From the NCBI RefSeq assembly GCF_030813415.1, contig NZ_JAUSUF010000001.1, positions 1 through 64,000 on the forward strand: 64,000 nucleotides of DNA, written 5' to 3'. Both the position numbers and the translations under genes were made by a program. A model generated the notes under the pieces. It was not told the DNA's origin. It saw only the letters and a list, made by a program, of their open reading frames with translations, and did no database searches. Shown one piece after another: positions 8,753 through 18,469 of the stretch. Numbering within the stretch: the stretch's first letter is position 1; each line of letters starts with the position of its first letter. The stretch is from Eubacterium multiforme. GTDB lineage: Bacteria; Bacillota; Clostridia; Clostridiales; Clostridiaceae.

Positions 8753-11422
8753 CTAATTAAATGCAGGTTTATCATAAACAAAATCATTATTTCCTGAATA
8801 TATATGTCTCATTTCGTGGATTAAATCTCCTATTTCTTTAGCATACCATGGTGTTGTAGCATATTGATGCCAAATTAAATCAACATTAGGAATAAATCTC
8901 ATTTTATAAAGTGTATTTTGTTTATAAGTTGAGCTATTTACATAATTATCTGATACAAATTTTGCAGCTCCTTCTATTGCTTTATCAACGCTTGTCCAAC
9001 CATGAGTATAAGCATATGTTGTTCCAAGTATTAATGCTCTATTAGGGAAGGCTTTTGAATTATCATAAGCACCTATTCCAAATAAATTATATACTGTTAC
9101 AGGTTTATCTAATTTTATCATTTCATAACCAATTAGTTCACCTTTACTATTTCTTATTTCTTTATTTGGATTAGCTATTTCAGTTATTCTAACGCCTTTA
9201 GCTAATTTACTCTTACCATGTCCTGTTTCATGAACTGATTGTGCAACAAAATATATTGGATCCATGCCAAACTTTTTACAAGCATTAACAAATCCTTGAG
9301 CATGTCCAGCTAAAACTCCTGAATTACTTAAATAACTATTTAATTTGCTTATACTAACATTTCTAAATTCATCTAATCTTAAAAATTGTTCTACATTACT
9401 TGCCTTATTAGGATTAATATATTTTTCAAAGTAATCATAACTATATGAAGAAACTCTTCTTTGTTGTAATTTTATATAAGAACTCATTGACATATGATAA
9501 TTTGTATGGATACCAGTTCCATTATCAGGAGTAATATTATTATTTATGTCACCTTCTGAAATTTCTTTTATATATTCTTTTGATGAATATCCAGTTATTC
9601 CAGCATCTTTTATTTTATAGAAACCATTTTCTTCTCCTAGTATTTCAACTACTTCGCCATTTCTTAAGTTTCCTATTATCTTACAATTTGTATTTGGTTT
9701 TTCTCTAATTCTAAGCTCACTACCAACATTAACTCTTCCATATTTTTTTGTTGATTCTGGTTTTACATTTGGTTTATTATCAGGCTTGTTATCAGGTTTT
9801 TCATCTTTTGAATAGAATTTTACATATTCTCCACTTATATAACCTTGTAAACTTCCTTTTTTTATTTTATACCATGATCCTTCTTTTCCTAAAACATCAA
9901 AAGTATCTCCATTTACCAAATATCCAACTATTCCATGATTTGTACCTGGTCCTTTTCTTACTCTTAAGTTACTTGTGATATTTATAACCTTGCCTGTTCC
10001 TTCAAATTTATTTGAAGGTTTTTCACTTGGTTTGTTTTCTGGCTTATTGTTTGGTTTATTTTCTGGCTTACTACTTCCACTATTTTCATTAGTTATTTTT
10101 ACATATTCACCATATACATAACCATAGCTACCTTTATATTTTATCTTGTACCATGATCCTGATTTTGAAACTATTTCTAGTTTCTCTCCATTTTTTAAGT
10201 ATCCTAATGATTTTGAATTTGTACTTGAATCTTTTCTTACTGTTAAACTAGTAGTTATATTTACTACCTTTCCTTCTTTTATACTTTCTGAAGGTTTATT
10301 TTCTGGCTTACTGCTTGGTTTATTTTCTGGTTTACTACTACTTTCATTAGTTATTTTTACATATTCACCATATACATAACCATAGCTACCTTTATATTTT
10401 ATCTTGTACCATGATCCTGATTTTGAAACTATTTCTAGTTTCTCTCCATTTTTCAAGTATCCTATTGATTTTGAACTTGTACTTGAATCTTTTCTTACTG
10501 TTAAACTAGTAGTTATATTTACTACCTTTCCTTCTTTTATACTTTCTGAAGGTTTATTTTCTGGCTTACTGCTTGGTTTATTTTCTGGTTTACTACTGCT
10601 TTCATTAGTTACCTTTACATACTCACCGTATACATAACCATAGCTACCTTTATATTTTATCTTGTACCATGATCCTGATTTTGAAACTATTTGTAACTTT
10701 TCTCCATTTTTTAAGTATCCTATTGATTTTGAACTTGTACTTGAATCTTTTCTTACTGTTAAACTAGTAGTTATATTTACTACCTTTCCTTCTTTTATAC
10801 TTTCTGAAGACTTCTTCTCATTTGATTTATTATCTTTTTTAGAATTATCCTTACTAGAAGTATTTTCATTACCTTTGCTAGTTACTTTTACATATTCTCC
10901 GTAAACATAACCAACTTTTCCATCAACTTTTATTTTATACCAAGAACCTTCCTTAGCTAATATATCAAAAGTTTGTCCATTTCTAAGGTATCCTAAAGAT
11001 TTGCTTTTAGTTGATCCTTCTTTTCTTAATGTTAAAACTGAAGTAATATTTATTACTTTTCCTTTTTCTACATCATTATCATTATCTAACTCTTTTACAT
11101 AATCTTTATGAATGTATCCATTTCTTCCTTCATATTTTATTTTATACCATGAACCATCTCTACCGATTATATCAAAAGTTTGCCCATTTCTAAGATATCC
11201 TATAACACCGTCACTTGTACTTGGTCCTTTTCTTACTCTTAAATTAGTATCTACATTTATTACTTTCCCTTTATGTGAATTGCTTTCTGATGCAAAAGAC
11301 CTGACGTTGTTTTTATTATTATGACTATGAGTATCTGCAAATGCTTTTGTACTATCTAAGAGTAATGAACTAGTAGCTGCTGCTACAACTAACAACATTG
11401 TTGTAATTTTTTTCCTATTCAT
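8753..11422 (-). CDS. secreted autolysin: seven bacterial SH3 repeats plus C-terminal glucosaminidase
   Basis: This is an 889-residue secreted cell-wall hydrolase. A signal peptide (about 1-29, lysines then a hydrophobic core ending AFA) precedes seven SH3b domains of about 60 residues, each ending in a Y-V-K or similar motif. Repeats 3, 4 and 5 are nearly identical, with an 86-residue (258-bp) period, and are joined by Pro-Glu-Asn-Lys-rich linkers. The last 200 residues form an endo-beta-N-acetylglucosaminidase domain with catalytic Glu732 in HETGHG and the NLFGIGAYD segment. It resembles Bacillus LytD and the C. perfringens autolysin Acp, which has more SH3 domains, so I give no symbol. It has its own terminator and stands alone between spoIIGA and ftsZ. 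Confidence 0.9.
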   Translation of the reverse strand: MNRKKITTMLLVVAAATSSLLLDSTKAFADTHSHNNKNNVRSFASESNSHKGKVINVDTNLRVRKGPSTSDGVIGYLRNGQTFDIIGRDGSWYKIKYEGRNGYIHKDYVKELDNDNDVEKGKVINITSVLTLRKEGSTKSKSLGYLRNGQTFDILAKEGSWYKIKVDGKVGYVYGEYVKVTSKGNENTSSKDNSKKDNKSNEKKSSESIKEGKVVNITTSLTVRKDSSTSSKSIGYLKNGEKLQIVSKSGSWYKIKYKGSYGYVYGEYVKVTNESSSKPENKPSSKPENKPSESIKEGKVVNITTSLTVRKDSSTSSKSIGYLKNGEKLEIVSKSGSWYKIKYKGSYGYVYGEYVKITNESSSKPENKPSSKPENKPSESIKEGKVVNITTSLTVRKDSSTNSKSLGYLKNGEKLEIVSKSGSWYKIKYKGSYGYVYGEYVKITNENSGSSKPENKPNNKPENKPSEKPSNKFEGTGKVINITSNLRVRKGPGTNHGIVGYLVNGDTFDVLGKEGSWYKIKKGSLQGYISGEYVKFYSKDEKPDNKPDNKPNVKPESTKKYGRVNVGSELRIREKPNTNCKIIGNLRNGEVVEILGEENGFYKIKDAGITGYSSKEYIKEISEGDINNNITPDNGTGIHTNYHMSMSSYIKLQQRRVSSYSYDYFEKYINPNKASNVEQFLRLDEFRNVSISKLNSYLSNSGVLAGHAQGFVNACKKFGMDPIYFVAQSVHETGHGKSKLAKGVRITEIANPNKEIRNSKGELIGYEMIKLDKPVTVYNLFGIGAYDNSKAFPNRALILGTTYAYTHGWTSVDKAIEGAAKFVSDNYVNSSTYKQNTLYKMRFIPNVDLIWHQYATTPWYAKEIGDLIHEMRHIYSGNNDFVYDKPAFN
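10090..10800. repeat. 258-bp tandem repeat encoding near-identical SH3 domains 3-5
   Basis: Three copies of the same DNA unit begin at 258-base steps. The string TACCATGATCCTGATTTTGA recurs at about 10149, 10407 and 10665, and linker and domain sequences are almost identical at the nucleotide level. This argues for recent duplication or gene conversion, and it makes the number of SH3 repeats likely to vary between strains. Confidence 0.9.
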
Positions 11423-11569
11423 ACATATCTCCCCATATACTACATTATTTTTCTATTTTATTAATATTCTCTTTAATTTTACCATATTTTCTTATTCTAT
11501 TAAACAGCTTCATTATTTCTTTTTTCACTTTTTCTTAATTTTTTTGTAACCTAAATGAACAAAAAATAA

Positions 11570-11595
11570 AACCTTGGAAATTAATTTCCAAGGTT
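11570..11595 (-). terminator. rho-independent terminator of ftsAZ
   Basis: An 11-bp perfect stem (AACCTTGGAAA/TTTCCAAGGTT) with a 4-base loop and a T-rich minus-strand tail lies 18 bases after the ftsZ stop codon. Confidence 0.85.
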
Positions 11596-11613
11596 AAAAC
11601 TTAATACACATAT

Positions 11614-12768
11614 TTAATTTGATCTTCTTGGTCTTCTTAAGAAAGTAGGAATTGATAAATCTTCTTCTGTATAAGTAATTGTTGAACTTACTGTTTCTTC
11701 TTCAGTAGTTGCAGCTACCTCTTCTTTAGGTGTTTCTGCATTTTCTTCAACTCTTTGTTTTATTTGAGGCTTAACATCAATTTTAGTACTTTCTTTTGAT
11801 GGAGCTCCAATTCCGTCCTCTTCAAATCCTGTAGCAATAACTGTTATTCTTATTTCATCTTGTAAAGTTTCATCTATAACAGCACCAAATATTATGTTTG
11901 CATCTGCATCTGCTGCTTCTCTTACAACATCTGCTGCTTCATATACTTCTAATGCTCCAAGATCTGAACCACCTGTAAAGTTAAGAATAACTCCTGTAGC
12001 TCCTTCAATTGAAGTTTCAAGTAATGGTGATGCAATTGCTTCTTTAACAGCATCAGAGGCTCTATTATCCCCTTTACCATGTCCAACACCCATATGAGCT
12101 AATCCTTTATCTAACATAACTGCTTTTATATCAGCAAAGTCAGCATTAACTACCCCTGGAATAGTTATTAAGTCTGAAATAGCTTGAACACCTTGTCTTA
12201 ATACATCATCAGCTAATCTAAAGGAATCTAAAAGAGTTGTCTTCTTATCAGCCATAAATAATAGTCTTTCATTAGGTATTATTACTAATGTATCAACCTT
12301 TTCTTTTAATTTAGCAATACCCATTTCAGCATGTCTCATTCTTCTCTTTCCTTCAAATGGGAAAGGTTTAGTTACAACACCTACTGTAAGTATTTCTAAT
12401 GATTTAGCGATTTCAGCTACAACTGGTGCTGCACCAGTTCCAGTTCCACCACCCATACCAGCAGTTATAAATACCATGTTAGCACCTTTAATTGCTGCTG
12501 TTATTTCTTCTCTACTCTCTTCAGCTGCTTTTTGTCCAATTTCTGGATTTGCTCCAGCTCCTAGACCTTTAGTAAGCTTTTCTCCGATTTGAATCTTTTG
12601 ATTAGCATGTGACAACATAAGTGCTTGTTTATCAGTATTTATAGCTATAAATTCTACATTTTTTAATCCTTCAACTATCATTCTGTTTACAGCGTTACTT
12701 CCTCCGCCTCCACAACCTATTACCTTTATATTAGTTAATTCTTGCATATCCACTTCAAAATCTAACAA
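11614..12768 (-). CDS. ftsZ: cell division GTPase FtsZ
   Basis: This is a tubulin-like GTPase that polymerises into the cytokinetic ring at mid-cell or at the sporulation septum. The GTP-binding core includes [15 protein letters not shown] near the N-terminus and the tubulin signature GGGTGTGA (106-113). The C-terminal domain is followed by an acidic, disordered linker (about 320-370) and a conserved C-terminal peptide, LSIPTFLRR, that binds FtsA and other partners. A TTG start is the best choice: AAGGAGG lies 7 bases before it and no ATG fits. The gene follows ftsA by 13 bases, forming an ftsA-ftsZ operon. Confidence 0.98.
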   Translation of the reverse strand: MLDFEVDMQELTNIKVIGCGGGGSNAVNRMIVEGLKNVEFIAINTDKQALMLSHANQKIQIGEKLTKGLGAGANPEIGQKAAEESREEITAAIKGANMVFITAGMGGGTGTGAAPVVAEIAKSLEILTVGVVTKPFPFEGKRRMRHAEMGIAKLKEKVDTLVIIPNERLLFMADKKTTLLDSFRLADDVLRQGVQAISDLITIPGVVNADFADIKAVMLDKGLAHMGVGHGKGDNRASDAVKEAIASPLLETSIEGATGVILNFTGGSDLGALEVYEAADVVREAADADANIIFGAVIDETLQDEIRITVIATGFEEDGIGAPSKESTKIDVKPQIKQRVEENAETPKEEVAATTEEETVSSTITYTEEDLSIPTFLRRPRRSN

Positions 12769-12781
12769 AACAATTCCTCCT

Positions 12782-14065
12782 TTAGAAAATATCCTCTAGT
12801 AAACTTCTTAATTTTCCTATAATGCCTTTATTCTTTTTTTCTATTTCGTGGCTAGTATTATCTAGCTTACACTCATGCTTTCTATTTATATCATTTAAAT
12901 TTTCAAATCTTAAAGTATTATCTTTAACTTCTTTTGTAAAATCTTCATATATTAATTCTACCCTATCGTGCACCTCTTTAACAATAGCTAATGAAGTAAT
13001 ATTTGAAAAATTTTGCATATTAAACTCATTTTTTGTAATTATATGCATATTTTCGCCTATAATTCTATTTGATAATTCCTCTATATTTTCAAAATTAGTT
13101 AAAGAATCACTACATAAAATTATACTACAAAAATCCTTGTAATTACTAGTATTTTTTAACTTATTCTTTACATATTTAAGTATTTCTTCAATTCTTGCTT
13201 CACAAACTTTATAAAAAAGTTCTTTATTAATCTTATTTCCCTCAAAAGAAATACTTTCTCCATCTGTTTGGTTACAAATACTTTTATAAGTTTCACTATA
13301 ATTGCATTTAATCTTTTCAGCGATTTCATTAGAAATATCTGCACAAATAGTAAGGTCATTTGTTATATTATTTCCACCTAATGGTATAAAAAATAATTCT
13401 TTAACTATTCCATCTTCTAAAACTGCAACTTCTGTGGAAGAAGCTCCACTTTCTATTAATACTCTATTTCCTAATTGTTCTTTAAATAAGAATATCTTTT
13501 TAAGTGACATTATGTTAACTACAAAACCTTTGATTTCATATCTTGTACCTATACATAAGTCTATATACCTTTTAATTATATCTTTTTTACAAACAATAAC
13601 TGTAGCATTAACTATAAGTTTATTTCCACTTAATTTTTCAGATAGATCAAATGATTTTTTATCATCTACTTTATAATAGTTTATTACAATATCACATATT
13701 TCCTCATCTTCATTTAAAGAAATTTCTTGTTTTAATTTTCTTTTAACTTCATTTATATGTTTAGGTGTTACTTCACCATCTATATCCACTTCACAATTTT
13801 CTTCCTTAAGTTCAACATTTGAAGATGATATACCTATGTAAATTTCTTTAATTTCTCTATTTATATTTTTTTCTAATTTATCTAAAACTTCAAGAAATCT
13901 TTCTCGACACCTATCAATATCAACTATTTGTCCATTTTCAACACCTTCTGAATAAACACAAGAACTTCCTAATATTTCAACTTCTTGCCCAATTGCTGAT
14001 ATTCCACATGAAGCTGAAATCTTTTTAGTTCCTATATCTACAGCTGTAACTAAAAATTCTTGCAT
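12782..14065 (-). CDS. ftsA: FtsA-like cell division actin homologue
   Basis: This is an actin-family ATPase that tethers FtsZ filaments to the membrane. The N-terminus [12 protein letters not shown] is the phosphate-1 motif, [15 protein letters not shown] corresponds to phosphate-2, and the SHS2/1C subdomain falls at about 85-165. The C-terminal amphipathic helix [15 protein letters not shown] is the expected membrane-targeting sequence. The protein is divergent compared with Bacillus FtsA but has normal length (427) and the canonical position directly upstream of ftsZ. Confidence 0.88.
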   Translation of the reverse strand: MQEFLVTAVDIGTKKISASCGISAIGQEVEILGSSCVYSEGVENGQIVDIDRCRERFLEVLDKLEKNINREIKEIYIGISSSNVELKEENCEVDIDGEVTPKHINEVKRKLKQEISLNEDEEICDIVINYYKVDDKKSFDLSEKLSGNKLIVNATVIVCKKDIIKRYIDLCIGTRYEIKGFVVNIMSLKKIFLFKEQLGNRVLIESGASSTEVAVLEDGIVKELFFIPLGGNNITNDLTICADISNEIAEKIKCNYSETYKSICNQTDGESISFEGNKINKELFYKVCEARIEEILKYVKNKLKNTSNYKDFCSIILCSDSLTNFENIEELSNRIIGENMHIITKNEFNMQNFSNITSLAIVKEVHDRVELIYEDFTKEVKDNTLRFENLNDINRKHECKLDNTSHEIEKKNKGIIGKLRSLLEDIF

Positions 14066-14191
14066 CTTTTAGTCCTCCCTCCTGTCATATTAGTTTCTTC
14101 ATACAATTTATATATTCAACACATATTTGTAAATTCCTTTTTAAATTTTTTTATTATTAACATCTTAATAAAATCTTTATTTTATTATTCA

Positions 14192-15250
14192 TTAAATTGT
14201 CATTATCATTCTTTCTAATATTTCCTTATCAATTGAATATGCCATTGCATTTTCAGCTGATATAGTTCCTTCTTTTACAAGCTCTGCAAGTGCCATATCC
14301 ATGGTCTTCATGCCGTATTTAGCACCAGTTTGCATTGCAGATTCAATTTGATATGTTTTTCCTTCCCTAATTTGATTTTGTATACCAGAAGTCATTGTCA
14401 TTATCTCTAAAGCTGCAACTCTTCCTTTTCCATCTTCTGTTTTAATAAGCTGCTGTGATATTACCCCTTGCATAACAGCTGAAAGTTGAATTTTTATTTG
14501 CTGTTGTTGATGAGGTGGAAAAACATCAATAATTCTATCTATTGTTTTTGCAGCTCCTATTGTATGCAAAGTTGAAAAAACTAAATGTCCAGTTTCAGCT
14601 GCAGTTATTGCTATTTTTATAGTTTCAAGGTCCCTCATTTCTCCTATAAGTATAACATCTGGATCTTCCCTTAAAATCCCTCTTAATGCATTTTGATAAC
14701 TTTTAGTATCTCTTCCTATTTCCCTTTGATTTATTATAGATTTATTATGTTTATGAACATATTCTATTGGATCTTCTACTGTAATTATATTCTCACTTCT
14801 TGTTAAATTAATTTCATTTATCATCGCTGCTAAGGTTGTACTTTTACCACTACCTGTAGGTCCAGTAACTAAAACTAATCCCCTTTGTTTCTTAGTTAGC
14901 TCTTTAATAATATTAGGATGACCTAATTCATCTAATGTTGGTACCTTTAGCTTTATTGATCTTAATGCTATTGCATCTCCACTTCTTTGTTTAAATACAT
15001 TTACTCTAAATCTTCCTTTTTCATTTAATGAATATGCAGTATCCATTTCTCCTAACTCAATATATTTTTCATATTCATCCTTTAAAATTTCCTTTGCAAA
15101 TTCTCTCAATGAATCTTTACTTAAATTTTCATTACCTAAAGGTATCAAATCCCCATTTACTCTTACTATTGGTGGAATATCAGGTGTAAGATGTAAATCT
15201 GAAGCATCTAATTCTATAGTTTTATTTAATAATTCCTCTAATGTAATCAT
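14192..15250 (-). CDS. pilT: PilT, type IV pilus retraction ATPase
   Basis: This hexameric ATPase powers pilus retraction and gliding motility, which C. perfringens is known to show. The 352 residues include an N-terminal PAS-like domain (1-110), Walker A GPTGSGKST (130-138), Asp box and Walker B (DPDVILIGEMRDLET), and His boxes (VFSTLHTIGAAK). The gene lies downstream of sigK with a hairpin between, so it may be partly co-transcribed with sigK. I recall a published report of sigK-pilT co-transcription in C. perfringens. Other pil genes are not in this window. Confidence 0.95.
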   Translation of the reverse strand: MITLEELLNKTIELDASDLHLTPDIPPIVRVNGDLIPLGNENLSKDSLREFAKEILKDEYEKYIELGEMDTAYSLNEKGRFRVNVFKQRSGDAIALRSIKLKVPTLDELGHPNIIKELTKKQRGLVLVTGPTGSGKSTTLAAMINEINLTRSENIITVEDPIEYVHKHNKSIINQREIGRDTKSYQNALRGILREDPDVILIGEMRDLETIKIAITAAETGHLVFSTLHTIGAAKTIDRIIDVFPPHQQQQIKIQLSAVMQGVISQQLIKTEDGKGRVAALEIMTMTSGIQNQIREGKTYQIESAMQTGAKYGMKTMDMALAELVKEGTISAENAMAYSIDKEILERMIMTI

Positions 15251-15299
15251 CAGTTTTCCTCCGTCTTATTATTATGATTTATTTTCTATAAACATAAAT

Positions 15300-15329
15300 A
15301 AATTCCTCTATTTTTATATAGAGGAATTT
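15300..15329 (-). terminator. hairpin between sigK and pilT
   Basis: An 11-bp stem (AAATTCCTCTA/TAGAGGAATTT) with an 8-base loop and an AT-rich rather than pure T tail lies 9 bases after the sigK stop codon. It is probably a leaky terminator or processing site, leaving room for read-through into pilT. Confidence 0.6.
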
Positions 15330-15338
15330 AGAATAAGT

Positions 15339-16040
15339 TTACATACACTTTCCATATAAAACTTTTTGCAATTTCTTTAAAGCCTTTTTTTCTATTCTAG
15401 AAACATAAGACCTTGAAATATTAAGCTTTGCAGCAATTTCTCTTTGTGTTTTACTTTTTCCATCCCTAAGTCCATATCTCATAATGATTATATCATGTTC
15501 CCTATCTGTAAGTATTTCCTCCATTTTTTTATATAATACCTTTATCTGAAGATTATTTTCTACTTTTTCAAGAACAGAATCTTTTTCGCTACTTAAAACG
15601 TCAATTAAACAGATTTCGTTTCCCTCTTTGTCGATTCCTATAGGATCTTGTAAGTACACTTCTCCCTTTTGTTTTTTATTATTTCTAAATAACATTAGTA
15701 TTTCATTTTCTATACATCTAGAAGCATATGTTGCAAGCCTTGTTCCTTTATCCACATCAAAAGAGTCTATTGCTTTAATAAGCCCAACTGTTCCAATAGA
15801 TATTAATTCATCAACATCCTTATTTGGAAAAGAATACTTCTTTACAATATGAGCTACTAGCCGTAAATTTCTTTCGATTAAAATACTTTTAGCTTTCTTA
15901 TCTCCAGCCTTTAACTTTCTCAAATATTTTTCCTCTTCTTTTTCATCAAGGGGTGTTGGGAAAGTGTTATTGTTAGATATATATCCTGTTAAAAATAAAG
16001 TATTACACAATAAATCAATAAAATTCGATAGTACTAACAC
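15339..16040 (-). CDS. sigK: sigma-K, late mother-cell sigma factor (uninterrupted gene)
   Basis: This is the late mother-cell sigma factor, made with a short hydrophobic pro-sequence (FIDLLCNTLFLTGYI) that is cleaved before activity. Regions 2 (NLRLVAHIVKK...DELISIGTVGLIKAID) and 4 (QREIAAKLNISRSYVSRIEKKA) are complete, and no skin element interrupts the gene, unlike in Bacillus subtilis and C. difficile. The start is chosen as the GTG at 16040, six bases after AAGGAGG; the ATG at 16046 touches the ribosome site directly and is less likely. In C. perfringens sigma-K is reported to act both early and late and to be needed for enterotoxin expression. Confidence 0.93.
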   Translation of the reverse strand: MLVLSNFIDLLCNTLFLTGYISNNNTFPTPLDEKEEEKYLRKLKAGDKKAKSILIERNLRLVAHIVKKYSFPNKDVDELISIGTVGLIKAIDSFDVDKGTRLATYASRCIENEILMLFRNNKKQKGEVYLQDPIGIDKEGNEICLIDVLSSEKDSVLEKVENNLQIKVLYKKMEEILTDREHDIIIMRYGLRDGKSKTQREIAAKLNISRSYVSRIEKKALKKLQKVLYGKCM

Positions 16041-16156
16041 TTTCATCCTCCTTATAGTGCTTAGTATTATCATATGATTTTTTTATAAGAAACTTGCTTC
16101 AACTTATAAAAAATATAAATTTTTATAAAAAATTATATTTTAATTATAGTAATTTG

Positions 16157-17764
16157 TTATTTTGATTTTAATTCTAGTACAATATCTTTAAATATAGGTG
16201 CTGAAGTATTTCCTCCTCCTATATTTTCATTCTCTTTTTCAACTAAATCAGGAATAAAAACCATCATTGTATATTCTTTATTCTCTATTGTAAAATATCC
16301 AACAAACCACCCATGAGTTGTATTGTTGCTACTTGATGATGATCCAGTTTTTCCTCCCATATTTACTCCATCAACAAAAGCACTTATTCCTGTTCCCTTT
16401 AAGACTACTTGCTGCATTCCATTTTTTACGATTTTACTAGTTGTTTCCGTAAATAATTTTTCTTTTTTAGTGCTATATTCTTTAATAACCTTATCTTCCG
16501 TATCTAGTATGCCTTCAAGTATATACGGTTTTACATATACTCCATTATTAACAAAAGTATTAATAGCACCTAACATTTGCATTGGTGATACATTAATTGA
16601 TTGACCAATTGGAATAAGAGCCATTTTGTTGTTATTAGTAGGATCTTCATTTAAAGGCTTAACTCCCTTAGTTTCATTTCTCCCTTGTCCTTCTATTCCT
16701 ATAACTTTTTTAAATAACCCTAGTCTTTCACTATATTCCATAAGTTTATCATATCCAATTTTACGTCCTATTGCTCCAAAAACATCATTACATGATTTTG
16801 TAAGTCCATCACTGACAGTAATATTTCCATGCACCTTCCCATTACACATCTTTCCGTTGCAGCTTACAGTATTATAAGGTGTTATAATTCCTTCTTCAAG
16901 AGCTACTCCATAAGTTATTAATTTATATATTGAACCTGGTTCATAACCAATTCCTTCTATTCCTAAATTAATGTTTGCCTTACTCTCATCCTTTTGTACT
17001 AATGATTTAATTTTACCACTTTCTTTTTCCATAATTATTACGCCAATATTATCATATTTTAAATATTCTTCTTTAGATAAAACTTTTCTGATTTTGTTTT
17101 CAAAATTTTTATCTACTGTTAACCTTAAGTTTTTATTATTCTTATTAATATCAAGTTCACTTGTTGAATAAATATTTTTCTCATCTAAATAAAAATTCTT
17201 CTTAGGAATTTCATTATATTTTATATTGTTATATATTTCTTCTTCTAAAGAACCTTTAACAATATTTTCACTATTTATATTTGATAACATTCCATTAACA
17301 GACCACGCTTCTTTCTTATCAACGTTATCTCTAATAAAAGTGTATACTCCTTTTAAATTTTTTAATTTTTTTATTTTATTATAAGTTTCTTCAGATATTG
17401 TATAATAAAGTTTTCCTTGACTCTTCATTACATCTACATAATTAAATGTATTATCCTCACCCTTCATAATGAAATTTAAGGCCATTAAATCCTCTAGGGT
17501 TTCTCCATAATTATTTAAACTAAAGGGTTTAGAATCTATTACAAGAACATAGTTTTTCTTATAATTTATTAAATCCTTACCATTTGTATCTAAAAGCATA
17601 TATTTATTATCACTTATACTTTCTGTTTGATGATTTTTATAATTTGCTTCAACTCTTTCTGTTGGATGTATATTTAAAAAATATAACCTTACTGACAAAG
17701 CAAAAAATATACTAATTAATATTCCTAATAAAACCTTACACCTATATAAATTTATTTTCTTCAT
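16157..17764 (-). CDS. class B penicillin-binding protein (transpeptidase)
   Basis: This is a D,D-transpeptidase that cross-links peptidoglycan on the outer membrane face, with an N-terminal membrane anchor (about residues 7-30). The transpeptidase domain has the catalytic serine tetrad S-I-Y-K (Ser at about 278), the SCN triad (K-S-C-N-D-V-F) and the KTG box (GGKTGSSSS). At about 535 residues it is short, lacking PASTA repeats, and the N-terminal domain is divergent. It resembles sporulation-associated PBP2/SpoVD-like proteins, but its specific role cannot be read from sequence. The start is uncertain: the GAGGAGG site lies 14 bases before the ATG at 17764 and is buried in a hairpin. A GTG at 17779 is the alternative. 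Confidence 0.85.
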   Translation of the reverse strand: MKKINLYRCKVLLGILISIFFALSVRLYFLNIHPTERVEANYKNHQTESISDNKYMLLDTNGKDLINYKKNYVLVIDSKPFSLNNYGETLEDLMALNFIMKGEDNTFNYVDVMKSQGKLYYTISEETYNKIKKLKNLKGVYTFIRDNVDKKEAWSVNGMLSNINSENIVKGSLEEEIYNNIKYNEIPKKNFYLDEKNIYSTSELDINKNNKNLRLTVDKNFENKIRKVLSKEEYLKYDNIGVIIMEKESGKIKSLVQKDESKANINLGIEGIGYEPGSIYKLITYGVALEEGIITPYNTVSCNGKMCNGKVHGNITVSDGLTKSCNDVFGAIGRKIGYDKLMEYSERLGLFKKVIGIEGQGRNETKGVKPLNEDPTNNNKMALIPIGQSINVSPMQMLGAINTFVNNGVYVKPYILEGILDTEDKVIKEYSTKKEKLFTETTSKIVKNGMQQVVLKGTGISAFVDGVNMGGKTGSSSSSNNTTHGWFVGYFTIENKEYTMMVFIPDLVEKENENIGGGNTSAPIFKDIVLELKSK

Positions 17765-17772
17765 AAAAAGGA

Positions 17773-17817
17773 AAAACACCTCCTCTTAGGCAATTCTTGA
17801 CTAAGAAAAGATGTTTT
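17773..17817 (-). terminator. 17-bp hairpin: udk terminator overlapping the PBP ribosome binding site
   Basis: On the minus strand AAAACATCTTTTCTTAG pairs along its full length (14 Watson-Crick and 3 G-U pairs) with CTAAGAGGAGGTGTTTT across an 11-base loop, and a T-rich tail follows. This fits a rho-independent terminator for udk. The 3' arm contains GAGGAGG, the only ribosome site for the penicillin-binding protein gene. Confidence 0.75.
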
Positions 17818-17840
17818 ATACAGTAAATTTATAATATATT

Positions 17841-18458
17841 CTATTTTAATATATCTTTAATTTTTGAAACTAATATATCAATGGCTACTTTATTGTGTCC
17901 ACCTTCTGGAACAATTATATCTGCATATTTTTTTGTTGGTTCAATAAATTGCATATGCATTGGTCTAACTACTGAAAGATATTGTTCAACAACTGAATCA
18001 ACAGTTCTTCCTCTTTCATTTATATCTCTAATCATTCTTCTTAATATTCTTATATCTGCATCAGTATCAACATATACTTTTATATCTAATAAATCTCTTA
18101 ATCTTTCATCTTCTAAAATAAGTATACCTTCAACTATTATAATATCTCTAGGATTAACCTTTATCTTTTCCTCAGCTCTTGTATGAACTGTAAAATCGTA
18201 TATAGGTTTTTCTATAGCTTCACCATTTATTAGAGATTTTAAATTTTCAATTAATAAATCATTATCAAAAGCTCTTGGATGATCGTAGTTAGTCTTTACT
18301 CTTTCATCCATTGTAAGATGGCTTTGATCCTTATAGTAGGCATCCTGTTGTATCATAGCTATACAATCTTCATCAAAACTATTATATATCTCATCTGCAA
18401 TTGTACTCTTTCCTGAACCTGTTCCTCCAGTTATTCCAATAAGTATAGGTTTTTTCAT
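17841..18458 (-). CDS. udk: uridine kinase
   Basis: This cytosolic kinase phosphorylates uridine and cytidine to UMP and CMP in pyrimidine salvage. The 205 residues start with the P-loop [12 protein letters not shown] and include the family motifs [17 protein letters not shown] and IVEGILIL, plus the lid [12 protein letters not shown]. In B. subtilis the order is likewise mltG (yrrL), trmR (yrrM), trhP (yrrN/yrrO), udk. A 12-base gap to the upstream U32 gene indicates co-transcription, and a hairpin terminator follows. Confidence 0.96.
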   Translation of the reverse strand: MKKPILIGITGGTGSGKSTIADEIYNSFDEDCIAMIQQDAYYKDQSHLTMDERVKTNYDHPRAFDNDLLIENLKSLINGEAIEKPIYDFTVHTRAEEKIKVNPRDIIIVEGILILEDERLRDLLDIKVYVDTDADIRILRRMIRDINERGRTVDSVVEQYLSVVRPMHMQFIEPTKKYADIIVPEGGHNKVAIDILVSKIKDILK

Positions 18459-18469
18459 TAGTTCTCCTC

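Noticed and set aside
10146-10904. Plus-strand open frames with repeated sequence opposite the autolysin
   Set aside because: They are antisense shadows of the SH3 repeats, with the same 258-base period and no ribosome sites.
15339-16073. skin-type element or integrase inside sigK
   Set aside because: The gene is continuous, with complete regions 2 and 4 and no recombinase nearby.
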